A stretch of 64,000 bases of DNA from Sphingomonas sp. PL-96 (GTDB lineage: Bacteria > Pseudomonadota > Alphaproteobacteria > Sphingomonadales > Sphingomonadaceae): contig NZ_JAJFET010000007.1 of the NCBI RefSeq assembly GCF_020707215.1, positions 62,001 to 126,000 on the forward strand. The letters run 5' to 3'. The translations under genes and the position numbers were made by a program. This document shows positions 18,667 to 29,230 of the stretch, in pieces; positions within the stretch are counted from its first letter, which is position 1; every line of letters begins with the position of its first letter. Below the pieces are notes generated by a model. That model searched no databases and was not told where the DNA came from. It was given only the letters and a program-made list of their open reading frames with translations.

Positions 18667-21363
18667 ATGCTCCCCTACCCCGCGCTCCATGCAAGCCACG
18701 GCGGCATCTGGGTCGCCACACCTGACGGGGAAGTGCGCGGGATCAGCCGGGGTGAGGCGATCCGGCTTGCCGCCGATACGCCGACGCTGATGCTCAATGC
18801 GCCGCTGGTGGCACAGCGGCTGGGCTATGCCGAGCTGTCGGGGCTCGACCTGCTGGAGCTGTTCGCGTTCCTGCGCCCTGCCCGCTTCATGGTGCCGACC
18901 CCCAAGGGGCTTGCCGCCGTGACCGGGCTGGATGCGCCGGAGAGCGATGCGGATGTCGCCCCTTTCCTGCGCGATGCCGCCGCGGCGCTGCTTGCGCTCA
19001 CCGACGGAGACTGGCCCGAGCGCGAGGGCGCGTGGCATGCCGCCCAATCGCTGTTCCGGCTGCGCTGGACCTGGGCGCCTGCCCTCACCCAGCGCCTGGC
19101 GAGGCCGGAACGCGCCGAGCGCTGGCTGTTTGCGAAGCTGCCGGAATGGGAGGAACGCGCGCCCCGCCCCGCCCCGCGCACCATCACCGTGGAGGGTGCC
19201 GACGTGGTCGCCCGGCTGGAGGCGCTGACTGGCGCCGGCGCCGAGCAGCGGCATGGCCAACGCAACTATGCCGCGGCCGCAGCCGATGCCTTTGCGCCCC
19301 GCGTCGTGCGCGACTCGCCCAATCTGGTGCTGGCGGAGGCGGGTACGGGCATCGGCAAGACGCTTGGCTACCTCGCCCCGGCCTCTCTGTGGTCGGAACG
19401 CGCGGGTGGTGCGGTATGGGTTTCGACCTACACCAAGGCACTGCAACGCCAGCTGGCGCGCGAGGGCGAGCGGCTGTTCCCGGACGCGGAAGAGCGCAAG
19501 CAGCGGATCGTGACGCGCAAGGGGCGTGAGAACTACGTCTGCCTGCTCAACCTGGAGGACGCGCTGCAAGGCGGGTTCGCCGGGCGCGCGGCGATCCTGG
19601 CGCAGCTGGTCGCGCGCTGGGCGGCCTATACTGCCGATGGCGACATGGTCGGGGGCGACCTGCCTGGCTGGCTTCCGACCTTGTTCCGGCGCAACGGCTC
19701 GACCGCGCTCACCGACCGGCGCGGCGAGTGCATCTATGCGGGCTGCCCGCACTATCGGAAGTGCTTCATCGAGCGCGCGGCACGCGCCTCGGCTGACGCC
19801 GACCTGGTGATCGCGAACCACGCGCTGGTGATGGTCAACGCAGCAAGGGGGCGCGAATCGACCACGCGCCCGACCCGCTATGTGTTCGACGAGGGGCATC
19901 ACCTGTTCGACGCAGCCGACGCCATGTTCTCAGCCGCGCTGACGGGTGCCGAATCGATCGAGCTCAGGCGCTGGGTGCTCGGCCCGGAAGCCAAGGCGCG
20001 CGGCCGGCGCCGCGGGCTCGCCGCGCGGCTGTCCGACGTGGCGAGCTATGACGAGGGTGGCGCGGAGGCCATCGCGGCTGCGGTCAACGCGGCCCAGGCG
20101 CTGCCTGCCGACGGCTGGCTGGGGCGTATCCACGAGGGAGCGCCGTTCGGGCCGCTCGAGACGCTGCTCGCGGCCGTCCGCGGGCTCGTCTACGCGCGGG
20201 CGCCCGATGCGGGGGAAGCCGGCTATGGCCTGGAAACCGAGCTTGCCGAACCCGACCCGACCCTGGTGGAGGCGGCAGGGCCTGCCAGCGCGGCGTTGGA
20301 AGCCCTGCTCCGCCCGCTCGTCACGCTCGGCAAGCGGCTGGAGGCGGTGCTCGCCGAGGCACCCGACTGGATGGATGCCCCGGCGCGCGCCCGGATCGAG
20401 GGCGCGATCGCCTCGCTCGGCTGGCGCGTGGAGACGGTGGGCGCGTGGCTGGCGCTGATCGCGCGCATCGGAGGGCCCAGCGACCCGGATTACGTCGACT
20501 GGCTCGCCGTCGATCGCGCCGAAGGCCGCGAATATGACATCGGCCTGCACCGCCATTGGCTCGACCCGAGCCGGCCGTTCGCGGAAACGGTGCTGAAACC
20601 CGCGCATGGCGCGCTCGTCACTTCCGCCACGCTCAAGGCCGGGGGCGACTGGTCGGTGGCGGAGGCGCGTGCCGGCGCTCCGCATCTGGAACGCGCGCCT
20701 GCACGGTTCGAGGCGCCAAGCCCATTCGATTATGCGGGCCAGGCCGAGTTGGTGATCGTCACCGACGTGAAGCGCGGGGATCTTGCCGCGCTCGCCAATG
20801 CCTATGCCCGGCTGATCGCGGCGGCGGGCGGCGGCACGCTGGGGCTGTTCACCGCGATCCGGCGGTTGCGGGCGGTGCATGCGCGCGTCGCCGACCGGCT
20901 GGCGCGCGACGGGCTGCCGCTGCTCGCCCAGCATGTCGATCCGATCGACACGGGCACGCTGGTCGACATCTTTCGCGACGATCCGCGCGCCTCGCTGTTC
21001 GGCACCGATGCGCTGCGCGACGGGGTCGATGTGCCGGGCGATTCGCTGCGGCTGGTCGCGATGGAGGGGGTGCCCTGGCCCAAGCCGACGGTCCTCCATG
21101 CCGCACGCCGGCTTGCGGGCGGCGGCAGCGCCTATGACGACCGGCTGGTGCGCGCACGGCTTGCCCAGGCGTTCGGCCGGCTGATCCGGCGGGCAGACGA
21201 CCGCGGCATGTTCGTGCTGCTGTCGGCGGCCATGCCCTCGCGGCTGCTTACCGCCTTTCCGGAGGGAACGCCGGTGCTGCGCACGACGCTGGATGAGGCG
21301 GTGGAACGCGCATCGCGACTTTCCCTCGCCCGCCCCTTGGGGCATGAGGCGGCGACCGCCTGA
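18667..21363 (+). CDS. DinG/XPD-like superfamily 2 DNA helicase with Fe-S cluster motif
   Basis: An 898-residue ATP-dependent helicase of the Rad3/XPD/DinG group, which unwinds damaged or structured DNA 5' to 3'. Walker A is AEAGTGIGKTLGYLAP, the DEAH box is YVFDEGHHLFDAADAM, and the four Cys of the iron-sulphur domain appear as YVCLLNLEDAL and ECIYAGCPHYRKC. The C-terminal motor half carries VTSATLKAGGDW, LFGTDALRDGVDVPG and QAFGRLIRRADDRG. It has an N-terminal extension of about 200 residues before Walker A that I cannot assign. The ATG at 18667 follows GAGGGAG. The LexA box just upstream fits a damage-induced role. Confidence 0.9.
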   Translation: MLPYPALHASHGGIWVATPDGEVRGISRGEAIRLAADTPTLMLNAPLVAQRLGYAELSGLDLLELFAFLRPARFMVPTPKGLAAVTGLDAPESDADVAPFLRDAAAALLALTDGDWPEREGAWHAAQSLFRLRWTWAPALTQRLARPERAERWLFAKLPEWEERAPRPAPRTITVEGADVVARLEALTGAGAEQRHGQRNYAAAAADAFAPRVVRDSPNLVLAEAGTGIGKTLGYLAPASLWSERAGGAVWVSTYTKALQRQLAREGERLFPDAEERKQRIVTRKGRENYVCLLNLEDALQGGFAGRAAILAQLVARWAAYTADGDMVGGDLPGWLPTLFRRNGSTALTDRRGECIYAGCPHYRKCFIERAARASADADLVIANHALVMVNAARGRESTTRPTRYVFDEGHHLFDAADAMFSAALTGAESIELRRWVLGPEAKARGRRRGLAARLSDVASYDEGGAEAIAAAVNAAQALPADGWLGRIHEGAPFGPLETLLAAVRGLVYARAPDAGEAGYGLETELAEPDPTLVEAAGPASAALEALLRPLVTLGKRLEAVLAEAPDWMDAPARARIEGAIASLGWRVETVGAWLALIARIGGPSDPDYVDWLAVDRAEGREYDIGLHRHWLDPSRPFAETVLKPAHGALVTSATLKAGGDWSVAEARAGAPHLERAPARFEAPSPFDYAGQAELVIVTDVKRGDLAALANAYARLIAAAGGGTLGLFTAIRRLRAVHARVADRLARDGLPLLAQHVDPIDTGTLVDIFRDDPRASLFGTDALRDGVDVPGDSLRLVAMEGVPWPKPTVLHAARRLAGGGSAYDDRLVRARLAQAFGRLIRRADDRGMFVLLSAAMPSRLLTAFPEGTPVLRTTLDEAVERASRLSLARPLGHEAATA

Positions 21364-21385
21364 CGCCTCGCCCGACGGAAATGCC

Positions 21386-21916
21386 ATGAAAACCCTGACG
21401 CTGCTTCGCCACGCCAAGTCCGGCTGGGACGATCCCGTCGCGCGGGACTTCGATCGGCCGCTCAATGCCAAGGGCGCGCGTGCGGCCGAAACCATGGGCC
21501 GGCACCTTCGCGATCTACACCTCGCCTTCGACCTGGTGGTCGCCTCCCCAGCGGTGCGGGTGCGCGAGACACTCGATCATTTCGCGGCGGGGCTGGGCGT
21601 GACACTGGCACCCCAATGGGACCGCCGGCTCTATCTCGCGTCGGAAGCGACGCTGCTGGACGTGATCTGTGCGCTGCCGGACGACGCGGAACGCGTGCTG
21701 CTGGTCGGCCACAATCCCGGACTGGAAGAGGTCGCGCTGCTGCTCGCCGAAGCAGGTCCGCTGCGGGAGGAGATCGCGGCCAAGTTCCCGACCGCGACGG
21801 TCGCGGTGCTGGAAGTGGGTGCGCGCTGGAGCGCGGCACGGCAGCGCACCGCGACGCTCACCCGCTTCATCCGTCCCCGCGATGTGGATCCGAGCCTGGG
21901 TCCGGACTTCGGCTGA
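21386..21916 (+). CDS. SixA-like histidine phosphatase
   Basis: A 176-residue member of the histidine phosphatase (phosphoglycerate mutase) superfamily, SixA-like. The phosphoacceptor motif LLRHAKSGWDD (His at residue 9) and the second His in LLVGHNPGLEEV are present, with PLNAKGARAAETMG and ASPAVRVRETLDHF. SixA removes phosphate from phosphohistidine in phosphotransfer proteins; the substrate here is not known. The ATG at 21386 gives MKTLTLLRHAK, the standard N terminus; only 22 bp separate it from the helicase, so cotranscription is likely. It converges with merR. Confidence 0.88.
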   Translation: MKTLTLLRHAKSGWDDPVARDFDRPLNAKGARAAETMGRHLRDLHLAFDLVVASPAVRVRETLDHFAAGLGVTLAPQWDRRLYLASEATLLDVICALPDDAERVLLVGHNPGLEEVALLLAEAGPLREEIAAKFPTATVAVLEVGARWSAARQRTATLTRFIRPRDVDPSLGPDFG

Positions 21917-21931
21917 CCTGCGCGGCCGACC

Positions 21932-22261
21932 TCAGCGCCCGTCGGCGGCCAGGGCGTCGGCCAGCATCGCACGGATACGAAGCAACGGGTTCTCGGCCGC
22001 CGCAACCACAGGCTTTCCGCGCTCGGTCGCCAGCAGGTTCTGTACGCCGCGTACGGTGTAGCCCTGCTGGCTCAGAAGCTGGTGGATGCGCCGGACGAGT
22101 GCCACATCCTCGGGCCGGTAATAGCGGCGCTGTCCCGCGCGCGTGACCGGGCGCAGGTCGGGAAAGCGGCTTTCCCAATAGCGAAGGCGGTGCTGGGGCA
22201 GGCCAAGCTCGGCCGCGACCTCGCCGATCGTGCGAAAGGCCGTTGCCGATTTCTCGGGCAC
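21932..22261 (-). CDS. MerR-family transcriptional regulator
   Basis: A 109-residue protein with a MerR-type winged helix: [40 protein letters not shown] and [20 protein letters not shown]. It lacks the long dimerisation helix and metal-binding Cys of classical MerR proteins. Such a gene directly after ihfA is standard in alphaproteobacteria. The start is the GTG at 22261, which lies twelve bases beyond the ihfA stop; no ATG is available in frame. Last gene of the rpmF-plsX-fabH-ihfA operon. Target genes unknown. Confidence 0.85.
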   Translation of the reverse strand: MPEKSATAFRTIGEVAAELGLPQHRLRYWESRFPDLRPVTRAGQRRYYRPEDVALVRRIHQLLSQQGYTVRGVQNLLATERGKPVVAAAENPLLRIRAMLADALAADGR

Positions 22262-22272
22262 GGCGCCGCTGC

Positions 22273-22572
22273 TCAGCTGGCTGCGACGATGCGGTCGCGC
22301 ATCATCTGGCTGGCGCGGAAAGTGAGCACCCGGCGCGGGGCGATCGGCACCTCCACCCCGGTCTTGGGATTGCGGCCGACGCGCTCCCCCTTGTCGCGCA
22401 GCACGAAGCTGCCGAAGCCGGAGATCTTGACGTTCTCGCCCTTGTGAAGCGCGTCGCACATATGGGCGAGAATATCCTCCACCAGCTTGGCGGAGTCCGC
22501 GCGCGACAGGCCGATTTCGGAGTGCAGCGCCTCTGCGAGGTCTGCGCGTGTCAACGTCCCGCCCGCCGTCAT
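22273..22572 (-). CDS. ihfA: Integration host factor alpha subunit
   Basis: A 99-residue DNA-bending protein that with IhfB forms IHF, used in replication initiation, recombination and promoter architecture. The HU/IHF signature is [20 protein letters not shown] and the DNA-contacting arm is [33 protein letters not shown] marks the alpha subunit. I use the ATG at 22572 because GGAAGGG stands six bases before it; a TTG at 22578 would sit on top of that sequence. It lies about 100 bp behind fabH on the same strand. Confidence 0.95.
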   Translation of the reverse strand: MTAGGTLTRADLAEALHSEIGLSRADSAKLVEDILAHMCDALHKGENVKISGFGSFVLRDKGERVGRNPKTGVEVPIAPRRVLTFRASQMMRDRIVAAS

Positions 22573-22671
22573 GGCCAACCCTTCCCCACTGGATGCGCAA
22601 CGGCGCGTACCACAAGGTTACCGCCGGTCAAACCGTCCGCGTGCGGCCGCTTGCCTCGGCCGCCGAGCCGA

Positions 22672-23643
22672 TCAGAAGCGGACCACCGCCGCGCCCCAGG
22701 TGAATCCGCCGCCCATCGCCTCCAGCACGATCAGGTCGCCGCGCTGGATGCGGCCGTCGCGAACCGCCGCGTCGAGCGCAAGCGGCACCGACGCGGCCGA
22801 TGTATTGGCATGCTGGTCTACGGTGACGACGACCTTTTCGGGCGCGAGGCCCAGCTTGCGCGCGGTCGCCTCGAGGATACGGGCGTTGGCCTGGTGCGGC
22901 ACGACCCAATCCACATCCGCGGAGGTCAAGCCGGCGATGCCCAGCGACTCCTCCATCACCTGTGCGAGATTGACGACCGCATGGCGAAACACCTCGCGGC
23001 CCTTCATGCGCAGCTTGCCGACCGTGCCGGTGGTGGAGGGTCCGCCGTCGACATAGAGCAGGCCGTTGTGGCGGCCGTCGGCGTGGAGCTTGGTCGCGAG
23101 GATGCCCTGCGCGTCCGCCGCGTCCGAATCGCGCGCCTCGAGCACTACGGCGCCCGCGCCGTCGCCGAACAGCACACAGGTTGCGCGGTCTTCCCAATCG
23201 AGGATGCGGCTGAAGGTCTCGGCACCGATCACCAGCGCGCGGGTGTGCGCGCCGGCCCGGATCATGCTGTCGGCGACCTGCACCGCATAGAGGAAGCCCG
23301 AGCACACCGCCGCCACGTCGAACGCCACGCAGTCGCGGACCCCGAGAGCGGCCTGGACGGTGGTCGCGGTCGCCGGAAAGGTCTGGTCCGGCGTTGCGGT
23401 GGCCAGCACGATCAGGTCGATCGATTCGGCGTCGATGCCAGCCGCAGCGAGCGCCTCACGTGCGGCGTCTGTAGCGAGCGTCGACGTCGTCTCGCCTTCC
23501 TCGGCGATGTGGCGGAAACGGATGCCCGTGCGCTCGACGATCCATTCGTCGGTCGTGTCGACACGCTCGGCCAGCTCAGCGTTGGAGACGCGACGCTTGG
23601 GAAGTGCGGAGCCGGTGCCGGCGATCACGGAGCGACGAGTCAT
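22672..23643 (-). CDS. fabH: 3-oxoacyl-ACP synthase III
   Basis: A 323-residue condensing enzyme that joins acetyl-CoA to malonyl-ACP, starting type II fatty acid synthesis. The catalytic Cys is residue 114 in [12 protein letters not shown]; His is in [11 protein letters not shown] and Asn in [11 protein letters not shown]. The N terminus [20 protein letters not shown] and the C-terminal [15 protein letters not shown] are typical. Its ATG overlaps the TGA of plsX by four bases (ATGA), which fixes the start. Cytosolic; part of the operon rpmF-plsX-fabH-ihfA-merR. Confidence 0.97.
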   Translation of the reverse strand: MTRRSVIAGTGSALPKRRVSNAELAERVDTTDEWIVERTGIRFRHIAEEGETTSTLATDAAREALAAAGIDAESIDLIVLATATPDQTFPATATTVQAALGVRDCVAFDVAAVCSGFLYAVQVADSMIRAGAHTRALVIGAETFSRILDWEDRATCVLFGDGAGAVVLEARDSDAADAQGILATKLHADGRHNGLLYVDGGPSTTGTVGKLRMKGREVFRHAVVNLAQVMEESLGIAGLTSADVDWVVPHQANARILEATARKLGLAPEKVVVTVDQHANTSAASVPLALDAAVRDGRIQRGDLIVLEAMGGGFTWGAAVVRF

Positions 23644-24674
23644 GCAGCCTTCGCTTCGATCGCGGCGAGATCCTCGGCGATCCGACGGGTTAGGTTGTTG
23701 CGGATCAGCTTGGCGGCAACGCCGATCGCGTTGGATACGCCGGCCGCATTGGCGCCGCCATGGCTCTTCACCACCAGGCCGTTCAGGCCCAGGAAGATCG
23801 CGCCATTGTGATTGTTGGGGTCGAGATGGTGCCGCAGCAGCTCGGTCGCCGGCTTCGAGATCAGGAAGCCGACCTTGGACCGTACCGAGCTGCGGAACGC
23901 GCGCTTGAGCAGGTCCGCCACGAAGCGAGCCGTGCCCTCCGCCGTCTTGAGCGCGATGTTGCCCGAAAAGCCGTCGCACACCACCACGTCCACCTCCCCG
24001 CGCGAGAGCCGATCGCCCTCGATATAGCCGGTGAAGGTCAGCGGGAGGTGGGTGGAGGCACGAATCGCAGCGGCGGCATCGCGCACGCTGTCGATGCCCT
24101 TCATGTCCTCGGTGCCGATGTTGAGCAGCGCGACGCGCGGGCTCTCCAGGTCGAGCACCGCGCGGGCATAGGCAGCGCCCATCACCGCGAACTGGACGAG
24201 GTTGCTCGCGTCGCACTCGGCATTGGCGCCGAGGTCGAGCATCACCAGGTCGTTTTCGCCCAGGCTCGGCAACAGCGCGGCAAGCGCCGGACGGTCGATG
24301 CCCGGCATGGTGCGCAGCGCCAGCTTCGACATCGCCATCAGCGCGCCGGTATTGCCCGACGACACCGCAGCGGCCGCGCGCCCCTTTTTCACCAGATCGA
24401 TGGCGATTCCCATCGACGTGGTGCGGGCGCGACGGATCGCCTGGCTCGGCTTGTCCGAAGACCCGACCAGTTCCGGCGCATGGACGACTTCCGAACCCGC
24501 GGTAAGATTGGGGTGCGACTGGAGACCGGCGCGAATCGCCGTCTCGTCGCCCACCAGCAGGAATCGCAAGTCAGGATTGCGGCGACGCGCCTGGGCGACG
24601 CCGGCAAGCATCACCGCAAGGCCCTCGTCACCGCCCATCGCATCGACGGCGATCCACGAGTCCTCGGCCACCAC
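23640..24674 (-). CDS. plsX: Phosphate acyltransferase PlsX
   Basis: A 344-residue enzyme that makes acyl phosphate from acyl-ACP for PlsY in phospholipid synthesis. Recognised by [11 protein letters not shown] near the start, [52 protein letters not shown] and [19 protein letters not shown]. The start is the GTG at 24674, with GGAGG seven bases upstream. It lies 26 bp behind rpmF and overlaps fabH by four bases, the conserved arrangement that links ribosome and membrane synthesis genes. Confidence 0.96.
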   Translation of the reverse strand: MVAEDSWIAVDAMGGDEGLAVMLAGVAQARRRNPDLRFLLVGDETAIRAGLQSHPNLTAGSEVVHAPELVGSSDKPSQAIRRARTTSMGIAIDLVKKGRAAAAVSSGNTGALMAMSKLALRTMPGIDRPALAALLPSLGENDLVMLDLGANAECDASNLVQFAVMGAAYARAVLDLESPRVALLNIGTEDMKGIDSVRDAAAAIRASTHLPLTFTGYIEGDRLSRGEVDVVVCDGFSGNIALKTAEGTARFVADLLKRAFRSSVRSKVGFLISKPATELLRHHLDPNNHNGAIFLGLNGLVVKSHGGANAAGVSNAIGVAAKLIRNNLTRRIAEDLAAIEAKAA

Positions 24675-24700
24675 GCCAGCGCCTCCGTGTACGGTCAGGC

Positions 24701-24880
24701 TCAGCCTTCGACCGAGACGATCTCGCGGCCGTTATAGTGGCCGCAGCCCGTGCACAGGTTGTGCGGACGCTTCAGCTCGCCGCAGTTCGGGCACTCCTGG
24801 AACGACTCGACCGAGAGCGAGTCGTGCGCGCGCCGCATGCCCCGGCGGGAGGGCGAGGTCTTTCTCTTGGGAACTGCCAT
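24701..24880 (-). CDS. rpmF: 50S ribosomal protein L32
   Basis: A 59-residue protein beginning [20 protein letters not shown], the conserved L32 N terminus. It has a zinc-ribbon pair CPNC and CTGC with the C-terminal [14 protein letters not shown] precedes the ATG by about eight bases. It is the first gene of the rpmF-plsX-fabH-ihfA-merR operon. Confidence 0.96.
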   Translation of the reverse strand: MAVPKRKTSPSRRGMRRAHDSLSVESFQECPNCGELKRPHNLCTGCGHYNGREIVSVEG

Positions 24881-25074
24881 GTCGGCACCTTTACCGGAAA
24901 TCTAAGGATCATTGGCCGTGAAACAGCCAAGAGTGGCCCGGGCAAGCAGTGCCGGAACCCGGCCGCTCGCCGGACCGGCAGCTTGGGCCATGTCACGAAG
25001 CGAGCCGCGCCTATAGCGTTTTTGGCCGTGGTTGCAAGCTTCTGGCGGGCATTGCTGCCGCCGGCTGCGCGGAC

Positions 25075-25737
25075 TCAGCCTTGGGCAAGCACCGAATCGG
25101 CCACGAACGGGTTGGTACGGCGCTCCTGGCCAAAGGTGCCGGGCTGGCCATGGCCGGGCACGAAGTGCGTCGCATCGCCCATCGGCCACAGTTTGGTGAC
25201 GATCGAATCGATCAGCGCCTGATGGTTCGACAGCGGAAAGTCGGTGCGACCGACCGAGCCCGAAAACAGCACGTCGCCGACCAGCGCGAACTGGGTAGCC
25301 GGATGGTGGAAGACGACGTGGCCCGGGGTGTGGCCGGGCGTCTCGTAGACGTCGAACGCGACTTCGCCGACGGTAACCTGGTCGCCTTCGACCAGCCAGC
25401 GGTCGGGCTCGAACGGCACGCCGCGCAGGCCCCAGCGCTTGCCGTCCTCGTCCAGCCGCGCGATCCAGAAGCGGTCGGCCTCGTGCGGACCCTCGATCGG
25501 CACGCCCAGCTGGTCGGCGAGCGGCTTGGCCTCGCCGCAATGGTCGATGTGCCCGTGGGTGAGCAGGATCTTCTCGATCGTGACTCCGTTCTGCTCGGCC
25601 GCGGCACGCAACCGGTCGAGGTCGCCGCCCGGATCGACAAAGGCGCCGCGCATCGTCTTCGTGCACCACAACAGGGTGCAATTCTGCTGGAGCGGCGTGA
25701 CCGGCACGATCGCCGCACGGATCGGGGAAGGCGTCAT
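25075..25737 (-). CDS. Metallo-beta-lactamase-fold hydrolase (glyoxalase II-like)
   Basis: A 220-residue cytosolic protein with the complete metal-binding set of the fold: THGHIDHCGEAK, ETPGHTPGHVVFH, LVGDVLFSGSVGRTDFP and VPGHGQPGTFG. The sequence GSVGRTDFPLSNHQAL is common in the YcbL or GloB-like subgroup, which hydrolyses S-lactoylglutathione or related thioesters. I did not assign gloB because the protein is shorter than classical glyoxalase II and lacks its C-terminal helical part. The ATG at 25737 gives MTPSPIRAAIVPVTPLQQN. It is divergent from pabB. Confidence 0.88.
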   Translation of the reverse strand: MTPSPIRAAIVPVTPLQQNCTLLWCTKTMRGAFVDPGGDLDRLRAAAEQNGVTIEKILLTHGHIDHCGEAKPLADQLGVPIEGPHEADRFWIARLDEDGKRWGLRGVPFEPDRWLVEGDQVTVGEVAFDVYETPGHTPGHVVFHHPATQFALVGDVLFSGSVGRTDFPLSNHQALIDSIVTKLWPMGDATHFVPGHGQPGTFGQERRTNPFVADSVLAQG

Positions 25738-25801
25738 GGCAACGGGATAGGCGCGCATGCGGGGTTGCGGCAAGCGCCGCGCCGCTGCAAGCGGCCGGAC
25801 G

Positions 25802-27565
25802 ATGCGCTTGCACGACGCCACCCCCTTCGTCCTGCTGGACGACGCCCGCCCCGGCGGCACGGCCCGGCTGTACCGCGCACCGGTTGCAACCGTGCAGGCG
25901 GACACGCCTGGGGAGGTCGCGACGCTATTGGAGGCGCTCGATCGCGCGCGGGAAGAAGGTCGGGCAGTCGCCGGCTTTCTGAGCTACGAAGCAGGGCGCG
26001 GCGCCGAGGGGCTTAGCGCTCCGCGCGAGGCACCGTTGCCGCTGGGCTGGTTCGGCATCTTTGACGGCTTTGAGGGGGTCGAGGCGGACGCCTTGCTGCC
26101 CGATCCCGCAGGGGCGTGGGTGGGCGCACCGCAGCCCGAACTCGGCTTTGCCGACTATGCCCGCGCGTTCGAGCGGGTGCGGGAATGGATCGAGGCGGGC
26201 GACATCTACCAGGCCAACCTCACGTTTCGCGCGACGGTGCCGATGCTGGGCGACCCGCGCGCGCTATATGCGGCGATCCGGCCGCGGGCGGCGGCGGGGC
26301 ATGGCGCACTGGTGTGGACCGGTGCCGACTGGCTGCTGTCCTTTTCACCCGAGCTGTTCTTTCGCCTCGACGGGACGACCCTCTCCGCCCGCCCGATGAA
26401 GGGCACCGCGCGTCGCGACCCCGATCCGGTGCGCGATGCCGCCGCAGCGGCGGCGCTCGCTGCCGACCCCAAGCAGCGCGCCGAAAACCTGATGATCCTC
26501 GACCTGTTGCGCAACGACATCGCGCGCGTGGCGGTGCCAGGCAGCGTTGCCGTTCCGGAGCGGTTCGTGGTCGAGCGCTATCCGACCGTCCACCAGATGG
26601 TATCGGGCGTGCAGGGCACGCTGGCGCCGGACTGCACGCCCGGCCAGGCGCTGGCCGCGCTGTTTCCCTGCGGGTCCGTTACCGGCGCACCAAAGCGGCG
26701 GGCGATGGAGGTGATCGAGGCGGTCGAGGGGTCGCCGCGCGGCATCTACACCGGCGCGATCGGGCGCATCGACGCGGACGGCGACGCGTCGTTCAATGTC
26801 GCCATCCGTACGCTGCACCTGAAGCCCGCCGCGCAGACGGCCTCGCTGGGGCTGGGTTCGGGCGTGGTCGCGGATTCGACGGCGGCTGCCGAGTGGCGCG
26901 AGTGCCACGACAAGGGCCGCTTCCTCTGCCTGGGCCAGCCGCGCTTCGACCTGATCGAAACCATGGCCTTCGATCCGCGCCAGGGCATCCCGCTGCTGGA
27001 ACGCCATCTCGAACGCCTGAAGGCGAGCGCGCGCAGCCTGGGCTTTGCCTTCGATCGCCACGCAGCGCGCAACGAGTTGCAGGCGGCGACCTTTCGCCTG
27101 GAGCGGCCGTCGCGGGTGCGGCTGCTGCTGTCGGCAAGCGGCGCGATCGCGGTCGAGGCCGGGCCACTCCCGCCCCCGCCTGAAGAGCCGGTGTCGGTCG
27201 CCGTGGTGCCGCTGCCCGTCCACCCTGCGGACTTCCGCCTGCGCCACAAGACCAGTGATCGCAGCTTCTACGATGCCGCGCGGCGCGAGGCCGGGTGCTT
27301 CGAGGTCGCGTTCCTGGCCGCCGATGGTCAGCTGACCGAGGGCAGCTTCACCTCGCTGTTCGTCGGGCGAGGCGGCCTGCTCCACACGCCGCCGCTTTCG
27401 AGCGGACTGCTTCCCGGGGTGCTTCGGGCACAGCTGCTGGAGGAAGGCCGGGCGGTCGAAACACCCCTTCATCCGGCCGATCTCGCGCAAGGATTTTACG
27501 TCGGCAACGCCCTTCGCGGCCTTATTCGTGCGCGCTTGGTTGCGGAGGCTCCCTCCCCCCGCTAA
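25802..27565 (+). CDS. pabB: Fused aminodeoxychorismate synthase component I and aminodeoxychorismate lyase-like domain
   Basis: A 587-residue fusion. Residues about 1-375 are a chorismate-binding domain (EAGDIYQANLTFRA, KGTARRDPDPVRD, ENLMILDLLRNDIARV, GSVTGAPKRRAMEVI, GIYTGAIGRIDADG) that aminates chorismate. Residues about 380-587 match class IV aminotransferases such as PabC: FDLIETMAFDP, the PLP Lys in RLRHKTSDRSFYD, LTEGSFTSLFV and SGLLPGVLRAQLLEEG. Together they would take chorismate to 4-aminobenzoate for folate, needing only a glutaminase subunit (PabA) from elsewhere. ATG at 25802 gives MRLHDATPFVLLDDAR. An N-terminal extension from 25757 is unlikely. Confidence 0.92.
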   Translation: MRLHDATPFVLLDDARPGGTARLYRAPVATVQADTPGEVATLLEALDRAREEGRAVAGFLSYEAGRGAEGLSAPREAPLPLGWFGIFDGFEGVEADALLPDPAGAWVGAPQPELGFADYARAFERVREWIEAGDIYQANLTFRATVPMLGDPRALYAAIRPRAAAGHGALVWTGADWLLSFSPELFFRLDGTTLSARPMKGTARRDPDPVRDAAAAAALAADPKQRAENLMILDLLRNDIARVAVPGSVAVPERFVVERYPTVHQMVSGVQGTLAPDCTPGQALAALFPCGSVTGAPKRRAMEVIEAVEGSPRGIYTGAIGRIDADGDASFNVAIRTLHLKPAAQTASLGLGSGVVADSTAAAEWRECHDKGRFLCLGQPRFDLIETMAFDPRQGIPLLERHLERLKASARSLGFAFDRHAARNELQAATFRLERPSRVRLLLSASGAIAVEAGPLPPPPEEPVSVAVVPLPVHPADFRLRHKTSDRSFYDAARREAGCFEVAFLAADGQLTEGSFTSLFVGRGGLLHTPPLSSGLLPGVLRAQLLEEGRAVETPLHPADLAQGFYVGNALRGLIRARLVAEAPSPR

Positions 27566-28798
<1,233 letters not shown>

Positions 28799-28806
28799 CC
28801 CCTTCC

Positions 28807-28833
28807 CCCCGCCGCGCACTCGTCGCGGCGGGG
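28807..28833. terminator. Hairpin after the aspartate aminotransferase gene
   Basis: CCCCGCCGCG (28807-28816) pairs perfectly with CGCGGCGGGG (28824-28833) around a 7-base loop, eight bases after the stop. No T-run follows, so it may stabilise the 3' end rather than terminate alone. The rest of the 221-bp gap to 29020 shows nothing certain. Confidence 0.45.
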
Positions 28834-29019
28834 TGCTGCACCGCAATGTTTCAGTTTCGTGTCTTGCTAAGACGGCCGCGGCTTGGCAACGGGCGATGAA
28901 CGGCCAGGCCAGCCGTGGTTCAGACCCGCCGGCCTATTCCCGTCCCATCGAAACGACATTGCGTCGCGTCGTCCCTGCATTCGGCGGGGGCGTTGCCGCG
29001 CAGCAACGGAACGACGACC

Positions 29020-29166
29020 ATGACCAACACCCATTCGCGCCCCGGTTTCCTCCGCCTCTTCCTGGGCGGTTTCGCGCTTGGCGCGGTGGCCCTGGTGGGC
29101 GTGCAGGTGACTCAGCCGGCACAGGCGTCGGTCTGGGACGCGCCGGTCGAGCGCGCCGCCAGCTGA
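29020..29166 (+). CDS. Small exported or membrane protein, 48 residues
   Basis: Begins MTNTHSRPGFLRLFLGGFAL with GGAA about eight bases upstream of the ATG. Residues about 11-30 are hydrophobic (LRLFLGGFALGAVALVGVQV), followed by TQPAQASVWDAPVE, which resembles a signal peptidase site, so either a secreted peptide of about a dozen residues or a single-pass membrane protein results. No family recognised. It is 64 bp upstream of msrA in the same direction. Confidence 0.5.
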   Translation: MTNTHSRPGFLRLFLGGFALGAVALVGVQVTQPAQASVWDAPVERAAS

Positions 29167-29230
29167 CCTTCGGCGGAGCATCGCTTCGCCACCCCCTGTT
29201 GCGGCGCCAAAACGCGCCCATATCAAGGGC

